DNA of 6,382 nt, taken from positions 1-6,382 of the forward strand of contig CALQKQ020000227.1 of the NCBI GenBank assembly GCA_943331195.2, in the 5' to 3' direction. Of this stretch, positions 1 through 5,961 are shown piece after piece. The translations under genes and the position numbers were made by a program. The notes beneath the pieces are model-generated. The model was not told where the DNA came from. It saw nothing but the letters and a program-made list of their open reading frames with translations, and ran no database searches. Origin of the DNA: Akkermansia muciniphila (lineage in GTDB: Bacteria > Verrucomicrobiota > Verrucomicrobiia > Verrucomicrobiales > V1-33). The first letter of the stretch is position 1. Every line of letters starts with the position of its first letter.

Positions 1-107
1 GGAGGCGGAGGCGGATCGGCCAGCGCTATGCATGAGGCCAGGGCAGAGGTGGCGGCGATGCGGAATAGGGCTGCGAAGATGCGCAGGAAAAGGTGGCATC
101 GCGTCAT
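1..107 (-). CDS. N-terminus of a possible exported protein or lipoprotein, cut by the window edge
   Basis: An ATG at 107-105 opens a minus-strand frame that stays open to base 1 (35 complete codons). An in-frame stop (TAG, 119-117) lies just upstream, so this ATG is the first possible ATG start. The peptide begins MTRCHLFLRIFAALFR and continues through an Ala-rich stretch to LASC (residues 23-26) and then ALADPPPP. This can be read as a lipobox with Cys26 as the lipidated residue, or as a signal peptidase I site after ALA (28-30) followed by a proline-rich start to the mature chain. Arg16 interrupts the hydrophobic stretch, which weakens the signal-peptide reading. Most third codon positions are C, as in the other minus-strand genes here. 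No Shine-Dalgarno sequence is visible. The product cannot be named from this fragment, and it could be a chance ORF. Confidence 0.4.
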   Translation of the reverse strand, partial: MTRCHLFLRIFAALFRIAATSALASCIALADPPPP

Positions 108-354
108 GGCATTTGGCTATGCTGGCAAGCCCGGAAGCCTGCGGTTTGCGATCGCGATAAGAGGCAGTGAGTCTGGGTGGTGCCCGCGACCCAAGGTTGG
201 GGCCTTGTGAGCCATGGTGCGGCGGCATGGGCCGGGATGGCGATGCCGTTAGGTTGAAGCCGGAGCCCGCCGCCCCCGAGCGCAGCGCGGGGCAGGTGCG
301 GGAGCGGCAGGGGGGCAGGCGTCTCCTGCAGCGCGGGATGGCGCTAGGCTTGAC

Positions 355-735
355 TTAAGCGGGGTATTCGGCGACGACCTCGATTTCGACGAGGGCATCG
401 AGGGGGAGGCGGGCGACTTGGAAGGTGCTGCGGGCAGGTTTGTGATCGCCGAAGGCGGCGGCGTAGAGGGGGTTAAGGGTGGGGAAGTCGGCCATGTCTT
501 TGAGGAAGACGGAGCATTTGACCACGTTATCGAGGGTGAGGCCCGTGCCGGCGAGAAGGCCTTTGATATTGGCGAGGACCTGGAGGGTCTGGCCGGTGAA
601 GTCGGTGGCGTCGATTTTGCCGGTGGCGGGATCGATGGGGATTTGGCCGGACGCGAAGAGGAGGTGGCCGCTGCGGATGGCTTGGGAGTAGGGACCGATG
701 GCGGCGGGGGCGTGGGGGGAATTGATGATTTCCAT
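355..735 (-). CDS. ridA: RidA family reactive intermediate (enamine/imine) deaminase
   Basis: A 126-residue protein, the normal full length for the RidA/YjgF/UK114 family. Members form trimers in the cytosol and hydrolyse reactive 2-aminoacrylate-type enamines/imines released by PLP enzymes, giving 2-ketoacids and ammonia. Visible family signatures are AAIGPYSQA (11-19), FASGQIP (27-33), VVKCSVFLKDM (71-81) and PARSTFQVARLP (100-111), followed by VEIEVVA (116-122). By comparison with E. coli RidA from memory, Tyr16, Ser29, Arg102 and Glu117 occupy the active-site positions, Arg102 being the carboxylate-binding arginine (Arg105 in E. coli). The residue matching E. coli Cys107 is Thr104, a variation common in the family. 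The ATG at 735 gives the canonical N-terminus, although no Shine-Dalgarno sequence precedes it. The gene lies 39 bases downstream of the methyltransferase on the same strand, so co-transcription is likely; no shared pathway is evident. Confidence 0.93.
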   Translation of the reverse strand: MEIINSPHAPAAIGPYSQAIRSGHLLFASGQIPIDPATGKIDATDFTGQTLQVLANIKGLLAGTGLTLDNVVKCSVFLKDMADFPTLNPLYAAAFGDHKPARSTFQVARLPLDALVEIEVVAEYPA

Positions 736-774
736 GGGCGATGATGGGCAGGGGCGGGGCGGGGCGCAACGGAA

Positions 775-1689
775 TTAAGTCGCCGCAGTGGGGGGCTTGA
801 GGCGGGCGACGCAGAAGAGGCTTTGGGTGGTGAAGTCGGTTTCGGTGAGGTCGGGATGGCGGGCGCGGATGGCGTCGGTGAGGCGTCCGGCACCTTGATT
901 AGGGGTGGAGGGAAAGAGGCGGGCGGTTTCGATTTCGAAGTGGGTGCTAGTGATGGCGCGGACCTGGTCGAGGCGGAGGCGGTTGAGTTTGGTCATGACG
1001 TAGTGTTCGGGGGGGTGGGAGCCCTGGAGGTGTTGCCAGTCGGCGAAGCGCTGGTGATCGGGATGGGAGGGTTGAAAGCGGCCGATGGTTTTGGGTTCTT
1101 GGTGGTGACCATTCCAGGAGAACCAATTGTGGTGGCTAAAGATGAGGCGTCCGCCGGGGCGGAGGAGGCGGGCGATGGATTGGAAGACGCCGGGAAGGTC
1201 GGTGAGGTGCTCAGTGGCGTTGTGGAGGGTGGCGACGTCGAACTGGGATTTTCCTTCGAGGTCGCTGGAGAGGCCGCGGATCATGTGGAAGCGGGGGATG
1301 CGCTGCATGAGTTCATCTGGGGTCCAGCCGCAGTCGAGGCGTTGGCCGGAGTGGAGATTTTTGAGGATGCTAGAGCGGGGTTTGATGAGGGGATCGATGC
1401 CGGTGTAAGTGCGGGCACCTTCAAGGAGAAAGCCGAGGCCGTGGAGGCCCATGCCGCAGCCGACGTCGATGACGTCTTGATTGTGGCACCAGGGGGCGAG
1501 AGCTTTGGGCCAGCGGAGGTAGCCGAGTTCGAGGGCTTGGCGCACGGCGAGGCGGGGGAGGGCGTGGACGCGGGCGGGGCTCCACTGGTTGACGCGGAGG
1601 AAGTGGGGGTAGCGGCGCCAGTAGTAGAGGGGCCAGCGGTCGATGAGGCGGACGGAGAAGTCGGGGGAGCGCGATTCGAGGCGGGCCAT
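775..1689 (-). CDS. Class I SAM-dependent methyltransferase, substrate unknown
   Basis: A 304-residue protein with a Rossmann-type methyltransferase core. Motif I, VIDVGCGMGLHGLGF, lies at 73-87 and would bind S-adenosylmethionine. The acidic residue ending the second strand is Asp99 in YTGIDP. FDVATLHNATEHL (150-162) is the motif IV/V area, and LLRPGGRLIFSHHNWFSW (175-192) is the strand after the PGG turn. This is the layout of the Methyltransf_11/23 type families. The first 70 residues are rich in Trp, Tyr and Arg (WPLYYWRRYPHFLRVNQW) and may form a substrate cap. The HHNWFSWNGHH stretch is reminiscent of methyltransferases from glycan or small-molecule clusters, but the substrate cannot be predicted. 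I chose the ATG at 1689; a TTG at 1722 would add 11 residues (MTPPPGDDPNL), and neither has a clear ribosome binding site. The gene diverges from the one at 1776 and precedes ridA in the same direction. Third codon positions are overwhelmingly C. Confidence 0.85.
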   Translation of the reverse strand: MARLESRSPDFSVRLIDRWPLYYWRRYPHFLRVNQWSPARVHALPRLAVRQALELGYLRWPKALAPWCHNQDVIDVGCGMGLHGLGFLLEGARTYTGIDPLIKPRSSILKNLHSGQRLDCGWTPDELMQRIPRFHMIRGLSSDLEGKSQFDVATLHNATEHLTDLPGVFQSIARLLRPGGRLIFSHHNWFSWNGHHQEPKTIGRFQPSHPDHQRFADWQHLQGSHPPEHYVMTKLNRLRLDQVRAITSTHFEIETARLFPSTPNQGAGRLTDAIRARHPDLTETDFTTQSLFCVARLKPPTAAT

Positions 1690-1775
1690 GAGGTTGGGGT
1701 CATCACCCGGGGGCGGGGTCAAGTCAAACGGGTGGGGCGGCTTGCGTTGGGGGCGGGCTGGTGGCAGGGTGGGGG

Positions 1776-2264
1776 ATGCGTCCTGCTTGTTTTGCTGCGT
1801 TGGCCACGGTTTGGTCGCGGATTCCGTTTCGTGCGGTGGTGGTGGTGGTGGGGTTGCTTTTTGTGGTGAAGGAGCAGTATCCGTTCTCGAATTTTCCGAT
1901 GTATTCGAAAGTGGATGAGGAGGCGGATATTGTGTATGTGACGGACCAGGGAGACCGAGCGGTGCCGATGGATGCGGTGTTTCGGACGGGATCGGGCACG
2001 GCGAAGAAGATGTATAAGAAGGAGCTGACGGCGCTGGCTCGCGCTGGCGGGAGGAAGTTAGAGGAGGCCACGGGGGAAGAGCGGGCGGCGGCGGGGCGGG
2101 CGGTGTTAGAGACGCTGGGGGAGCGGCTGCGGGTGAAGGCTTTGCCGCCTGGGGCGGTGGGCTTGCGGCTTTACCGGCAAACTTTTCGCCTGGAGAACGG
2201 GGCCCTGGCCCGCTTGGCTCCGGAGCGACTGGCGGAACGTGCGGTGTCCAATTCTACTAACTAA
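1776..2264 (+). CDS. Small membrane-anchored protein of unknown function with a FPMYS motif
   Basis: A 162-residue protein I cannot assign to a named family. It has a short N-terminus, one hydrophobic segment at about 17-31 (IPFRAVVVVVGLLFV), then KEQYPFSNFPMYS (32-44), then a soluble domain beginning DIVYVTDQGD (51-60). The rest is charged, with probable helices at 75-120 and a strand-like GLRLYRQTF (129-137). The likely topology is one anchor with the domain on the outer side of the membrane. I chose the ATG at 1776, preceded by a G-rich tract; a GTG at 1761 would add five residues. The stop is three bases before the start of the HTTM-like gene, so the two are almost certainly translated from one message and may act together. 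The aromatic NFPMYS segment just after the anchor looks like the functional landmark. Proteins of this shape may recur beside HTTM-like genes in Verrucomicrobiota, but that is recollection and unverified. Confidence 0.75.
   Translation: MRPACFAALATVWSRIPFRAVVVVVGLLFVVKEQYPFSNFPMYSKVDEEADIVYVTDQGDRAVPMDAVFRTGSGTAKKMYKKELTALARAGGRKLEEATGEERAAAGRAVLETLGERLRVKALPPGAVGLRLYRQTFRLENGALARLAPERLAERAVSNSTN
1835..1849 (+). repeat. (GGT)5 trinucleotide repeat inside the transmembrane segment
   Basis: Five tandem GGT units overlap five consecutive GTG valine codons (1836-1850), residues 21-25 of the small anchored protein. Slippage by whole units would change anchor length without breaking the frame. It may simply reflect valine demand in a membrane helix combined with the local GTG codon preference. 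Confidence 0.8.
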
Positions 2265-2267
2265 TCC

Positions 2268-3173
2268 ATGAACGAAGATTCTTTGAGAGCGGAGCGGCGC
2301 TGGTGGCAACCTGGGCCACTGGATTGGAGTGCGCGGGAGATGGTGTGGATGCGCCTGGGTTTTGCGGCGCTGGTCTATGTTGCGATCAAGTGGGAGACGG
2401 GCGCGTGGACGACGCAGAAATTTCCCAATGGGATGGCGCAGGTGGTGGATTTGACGTGGATTGGGCGGGCCCCGCCGGGCTGGGGGTGGAAGGCGCTGAC
2501 TTTGGGGGGACTGGCGGCCTATGTGTTGGGGAGGCTGCCGGTTTTGGGGCTGCTGCCGGCGCTGGGTTTTAGTTTGGTGATTGGCACCTTGGGAAATTCG
2601 CAGGGGGCGATCAACCACAGCACGCAGATGGTTAGCATGATGTTGCTGGGGCAGTTTTTGGTGTATTTGTTTCCTGGGGCTGGGGCGGGGTTGCGGCCGT
2701 GGTGGGGTCCGGGTTTGGCGTTGCAGCGGCGGGCGGTGTATGCGGCGACGGTGGTGATGGCGGCGAGTTATGTGGTCTGTGGGGTGGTGAAGCTGAGCAA
2801 TTCTAATTTTAGGTGGCTGCAGGATGCGCCTTTTTTGGCGGTGCAGTTGTTGAAGACGAATTGGTCTCACTATCACGACACTTTGGAGATGCCGCCGGTC
2901 TGGCTGCAGGCGGTGACGCAGGCGCTGGTGGAGCACCCTAACTTGGCTCGGCTTTGTTTTGGCAGTGGTCTGCTGATTGAGTTGGCGGCCTTCGTGGTAC
3001 TGATCAACCGCCGCTGGGCGCTGGTGGGGGGGGTGGCGATCGTGGCCTTGCACCTCAGCATCAGCCAATTGATGAACCTGAATTTTTTGAATCACATCTT
3101 AGCGGCGGGCATTTTTTTGGTGAATGTGCCGGGCTGGGTGCTGCGCAAGGCGGCGGGGCCGGAGGCGGGCTGA
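2268..3173 (+). CDS. HTTM-like (vitamin K-dependent gamma-carboxylase superfamily) multi-pass membrane protein
   Basis: A 301-residue integral membrane protein with likely helices near 25-42, 74-107, 119-137, 155-175, 228-246, 249-267 and 275-292. Two landmarks recall the HTTM/GGCX superfamily. INHSTQM (115-121) resembles the NNHSYL segment of human gamma-carboxylase as I remember it. CGVVKLSNSNFRWL (171-184) resembles the GVKKLDADW segment, which would put Lys175 near the catalytic Lys218 of GGCX. The end, LLIELAAFVVLINRRW then LHLSISQLMNLNFLNH, followed by IFLVNVPGW, also has the look of that group. The protein is shorter than eukaryotic GGCX and lacks its large lumenal domain. The biochemical activity of bacterial HTTM proteins is mostly unknown, so I assign no reaction. 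The ATG at 2268 follows the upstream stop by three bases with no Shine-Dalgarno sequence, suggesting translational coupling. A G8 run (3026-3033) lies in the coding sequence. A different multi-pass family remains possible. Confidence 0.72.
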   Translation: MNEDSLRAERRWWQPGPLDWSAREMVWMRLGFAALVYVAIKWETGAWTTQKFPNGMAQVVDLTWIGRAPPGWGWKALTLGGLAAYVLGRLPVLGLLPALGFSLVIGTLGNSQGAINHSTQMVSMMLLGQFLVYLFPGAGAGLRPWWGPGLALQRRAVYAATVVMAASYVVCGVVKLSNSNFRWLQDAPFLAVQLLKTNWSHYHDTLEMPPVWLQAVTQALVEHPNLARLCFGSGLLIELAAFVVLINRRWALVGGVAIVALHLSISQLMNLNFLNHILAAGIFLVNVPGWVLRKAAGPEAG

Positions 3174-3230
3174 GGGGGCGGGGGATTGCAAAATGGGGGT
3201 GGAATTGTTCTCGATGGGCGGCGGAATTCG

Positions 3231-3258
3231 TTTACGTGGGGCTGGCTGGAGGTATGGT
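3231..3258 (+). promoter_or_regulatory. Weak candidate sigma70-type promoter for lemA
   Basis: TTTACG (3231-3236) and TATGGT (3253-3258) are 16 bases apart and each matches four of six consensus positions. The -10 box ends 41 bases before the lemA start codon. The pair sits in the 126-base gap after the HTTM-like gene, where a new transcript could begin. With such weak matches it could be chance. Confidence 0.25.
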
Positions 3259-3299
3259 GCGCCTGCGGCACTGAACCCTAGACTCCTCTCCTATCAATT

Positions 3300-3899
3300 A
3301 TGTCCACACTCCTCGTCATTTTGCTGGTTTTGGTCGGTGCTGCGGTGCTGGCGGTTTTTTGGGTGATTGGGCTCTACAATGGACTGGTCACGTTTCGGAA
3401 CCGCTACAAGAATGCCTTTTCCCAGATCGACGTGCAATTGAAGCGGCGGTATGATTTGATTCCGAACTTGGTGGAGACGGCCAAGGCTTATATGGCGCAC
3501 GAGAAGGACACGCTGGAAGCCGTGATTCAGGCGCGGAACCAGGCGGCGGGGGCGCGCCAAGCGCTGGGGGGGGCGGCTCCGAGCGGGGCGGGTTTGCAGT
3601 CGCTGAACCAGGCGGAGGTGGGACTGACGGCGGCGATGTCGCGTTTTTCCATGGTGCAGGAAGCGTATCCTGAGCTGAAGGCGAACCAGAATATGATGCA
3701 GCTCACGGAGGAGCTGACTTCGGCGGAGAACAAAATCGCCTTTGCGCGCCAGGCCTACAACGATGCGGTGATGAACTACAACAACCGCCGCGAAGTGTTT
3801 CCGAGCAGTTTCATTGCGGGGGTCTTTCAATTTACGGAAGCGCAGCTTTTCGAGGTCGCGGTGGAGGCCGAGCGGGCTCCGGTGAAGGTGCAGTTTTGA
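3300..3899 (+). CDS. lemA: LemA family protein
   Basis: A 199-residue protein of normal LemA length. Residues 3-26 form one N-terminal membrane helix, and the rest is a long helical bundle. Family signatures are clear: LYNGLVTFRNRYKNAFSQID (25-44), VQLKRRYDLIPNLVETAK (45-62), HEKDTLEAVIQAR (67-79), YPELKANQNMMQLTEEL (123-139), ENKIAFARQAYNDAVMNYN (143-161) and the end VFPSSFIAGVFQF (166-178). The precise function of LemA proteins is not settled. They are membrane-anchored helical proteins often encoded next to M48 proteases or TPM-domain proteins, and a role as protease partner or envelope scaffold is inferred from that. Here an M48 protease gene begins 84 bases downstream on the same strand, so an operon is likely. 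The ATG at 3300 places the helix at the very N-terminus, as usual for the family. The leader is pyrimidine-rich and lacks a Shine-Dalgarno sequence. A G8 tract lies at 3566-3573. Confidence 0.95.
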   Translation: MSTLLVILLVLVGAAVLAVFWVIGLYNGLVTFRNRYKNAFSQIDVQLKRRYDLIPNLVETAKAYMAHEKDTLEAVIQARNQAAGARQALGGAAPSGAGLQSLNQAEVGLTAAMSRFSMVQEAYPELKANQNMMQLTEELTSAENKIAFARQAYNDAVMNYNNRREVFPSSFIAGVFQFTEAQLFEVAVEAERAPVKVQF

Positions 3900-3983
3900 G
3901 AGGCGTAAGGGCGGGCTTGGCGGAGGGGGCGGCGGGAGTGCGCTTGGGGCGGCAGGACGGCGAACCTACTAACTTTAAAGAGC

Positions 3984-5900
3984 ATGGATTTTTTTCAGAG
4001 CCAGGAGGATGCGAGGCGCCGCACGCGGTTGTTGGTGGTGCTCTTTGCGGCCTCGGTGGGGGCGATTATTTTGCTGCTGTATGGGGTGGCGGGTTTTGCC
4101 ACGCAGTGGAAGGGAGGGCTGGTGGACTGGCGCTTGTTGGGACTGGTGGCGGCGGTTAGCGGGGGGATTATTGGGTTGGGCAGCGGCTACAAGACCTTGC
4201 AGCTTTCTGGGGGCGGGGCCGCCCTGGCGCGGGAGTTAGGGGGGCGGGCGGTGGATCCTGACAGCACGCATCCTGAGGAGCGGCAGTTGCTCAATGTGGT
4301 GGAGGAGATGGCCTTGGCCTCGGGGGTGCCGGTGCCGGCGGTATGGGTGATGGACGACGAGGAGGGGATCAATGCTTTTGCCGCTGGGCACAGTCCGGCC
4401 GACGCGGTGGTGGGGGTGACGCGGGGGTGCATGAGGGCGCTGTCGCGGGATGAATTGCAGGGGGTCATCGCGCACGAATTCAGCCACATTTTGAATGGGG
4501 ATATGCGTTTGAACCTCCGGTTGATTGGGGTGGTGCATGGATTGCTGGTGTTGGCGATTATTGGGCGCATCGTGATGCGGGGGGCTGCGGAGATGAGGGG
4601 TTCGCATGAGCGCAAGGGGGGGGATCCGCGGTTGGCGATTTTGCTTTTTGGGGTGAGTCTTTGTGCGTTAGGGTATCTCGGGGTCTTTTTTGGCAAGTTG
4701 ATCAAGGCGGCGATTTCGCGGCAGCGGGAGTTTTTGGCGGATGCGGCGGCGGTGCAGTTCACGCGCAATCCTGACAGCATTGGGGGGGCTTTGCTGAAGA
4801 TCGGAGGGTATGCCTATGGATCGGAGCTGAAGACGCCGCGGGCGGAGGAGGCGAGCCACATGATGTTTGGGAATGGGATGGGGCACGCGTTGGTGGCGGC
4901 GCTGTCGACGCATCCGCCGCTGGAGCAGCGGATTCGGGCGATTTTGCCGCATTGGGATGGCACGTGGCCGCAGGTGGGGCTGCCGGAGATTGGGGCGAGG
5001 GGAGGGCGGGAGGTGCGGTTTCCGGAAGGGGGAGCGGCGTTTGCTGGGGCGACGGTGACGGCGGCGCAGGCGCGCACGGCTTTGTCGCGGATGGGGCGAC
5101 CGACGGGGGAGGAGATGGTATCTGCGCAGCGGTTGGGGGCGGGGATTCCGGCGGAGTTGCAGGGATGGTTGCGGGACAGCGCGGGGGCGCAGGCGGCGGT
5201 GTTGGCGATGCTGTTATCGGAGAATGCGGCGGGCCGGGCGAGGGAGGAGTCAGTTTTAGAAGAGGGGGCGGATGCGCGCACCTGTGCGACGGCGGTGGAG
5301 ATTGCGGGGCTCATCGCGGGGTGGCATTCTTCGCAGCTCATTGCGATGATTGATTTGGCGCTGCCGTCGCTGCGGCGGCTTACGCCGGCGGAGTATGGGC
5401 GGTTTTCGCATTTATTGCAGGCCTTGATTGAGGCGGATGGGCAGGTAGATCTATTTGAATTTATGTTGCAAAAGGTGGTGCGGCGCCATCTCGATCTCTT
5501 TTTCCGCCGCAGCGCGCCGACGCGGGCGGAGGTGAGGGGGCTTGGGGAGGTGGCGGCGGAAGCCTGCGATTTGCTAGGAGCCTTTGCGGGGCTTTCGGGG
5601 GCTGTTGGGAGTGTGCTGTATGAGCAGGCCTGGGCGGCGGGGGCGGAGGTGCTGCGGGAGCACGGCCTGCGGCTGGAGGCGGGGGCGGGGGCGGTTTCGC
5701 TGGAGCGGATCGATGCGGCGTTGGATCGTTTTGATCGGGCGGTGCCGTTGGTGAAGAAGCAGTTGTTGTACGCCTGTGCGGCGGCGGTGTTTGCGGATGG
5801 GGCGGTTTCCAGTGAAGAGGCGGAGTTATTGCGGGCGGTGGCGGATACGATTGGCTGTCCGGTGCCGCCCTATGGGATGGCGGCGGGGGCGGTGAGGTGA
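3984..5900 (+). CDS. Long M48 family (HtpX-like) membrane metalloprotease with TerB-like C-terminal extension
   Basis: A 638-residue zinc metalloprotease, about twice the length of HtpX (roughly 290). Helices lie at about 13-36 and 50-69. The zinc motif is VIAHEFSHILNGD (161-173): His164 and His168 are ligands and Glu165 the catalytic base. Two further helices lie at about 178-198 and 217-240. The third ligand is Glu249 in SRQREFLADAAAVQF (245-259). STHPPLEQRIRAI (308-320) is the usual end of the M48 domain. The catalytic domain should face the cytosol, as in HtpX, which degrades misfolded membrane proteins. Residues about 395-638 form an extra helical region. LIEADGQVDLFEF (481-493) and AVFADGAVSSEEAELL (601-616) have the A-DG-(V)-(S)-E pattern of TerB-like domains; I infer that relationship by eye. 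Long M48 proteins with a MDFF-type start next to lemA are, as I recall, a known architecture. AAAGAG lies one base before the ATG, too close to be a good ribosome site. G8 and G7 runs occur at 4616-4623 and 4782-4788. Confidence 0.93.
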   Translation: MDFFQSQEDARRRTRLLVVLFAASVGAIILLLYGVAGFATQWKGGLVDWRLLGLVAAVSGGIIGLGSGYKTLQLSGGGAALARELGGRAVDPDSTHPEERQLLNVVEEMALASGVPVPAVWVMDDEEGINAFAAGHSPADAVVGVTRGCMRALSRDELQGVIAHEFSHILNGDMRLNLRLIGVVHGLLVLAIIGRIVMRGAAEMRGSHERKGGDPRLAILLFGVSLCALGYLGVFFGKLIKAAISRQREFLADAAAVQFTRNPDSIGGALLKIGGYAYGSELKTPRAEEASHMMFGNGMGHALVAALSTHPPLEQRIRAILPHWDGTWPQVGLPEIGARGGREVRFPEGGAAFAGATVTAAQARTALSRMGRPTGEEMVSAQRLGAGIPAELQGWLRDSAGAQAAVLAMLLSENAAGRAREESVLEEGADARTCATAVEIAGLIAGWHSSQLIAMIDLALPSLRRLTPAEYGRFSHLLQALIEADGQVDLFEFMLQKVVRRHLDLFFRRSAPTRAEVRGLGEVAAEACDLLGAFAGLSGAVGSVLYEQAWAAGAEVLREHGLRLEAGAGAVSLERIDAALDRFDRAVPLVKKQLLYACAAAVFADGAVSSEEAELLRAVADTIGCPVPPYGMAAGAVR

Positions 5901-5952
5901 GGGCAGCCAGGGCAGGGCTTGCTCTTGCCAAGGGTCGGTCCTGCTTCTAGTT

Positions 5953-5957
5953 GAGGG
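5953..5957 (+). promoter_or_regulatory. Ribosome binding site of uppP
   Basis: GAGGG lies four bases before the ATG at 5962. It supports that start and is the only convincing Shine-Dalgarno sequence in front of any gene in this window. Confidence 0.65.
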
Positions 5958-5961
5958 ATTT

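Noticed and set aside
148..158. Overlapping palindromes GCGATCGC and ATCGCGAT
   Set aside because: A single occurrence with no repeat in the window; not evidence of a HIP1-like repeat or an operator.
315..329. Perfect 5-bp hairpin GCAGG-CGTCT-CCTGC downstream of ridA
   Set aside because: The stem is short and no T-tract follows on the minus strand; such a stem is expected by chance in this GC-rich gap.
282..337. Direct repeats GCAGCGCGGG (282-291, 328-337) and GGGGCAGG (289-296, 312-319)
   Set aside because: Only two copies each, in low-complexity G-rich sequence; no array structure or link to a known element.
1719..1725. TTGACTTGA-like -35 box on the minus strand upstream of the methyltransferase
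   Set aside because: No acceptable -10 box lies at a workable distance before either candidate start codon.
823..1869. Long plus-strand open frame opposite the methyltransferase
   Set aside because: It is the antisense shadow of a C-ending coding strand, with a Gly/Glu/Ala/Val-rich composition and no domain; the minus-strand frame has clear methyltransferase motifs.
2106..3095. Long minus-strand open frame opposite the HTTM-like gene
   Set aside because: Its Arg/Pro/His/Gln-rich composition is typical of antisense of G-rich coding DNA, and the plus-strand frame encodes a coherent membrane protein.
5911..5929. Inverted repeat GGCAGGG-CTTGC-CTCTTGCC type hairpin after the M48 gene
   Set aside because: The stem needs two G-U pairs and no T-run follows it, so it is not a convincing intrinsic terminator.
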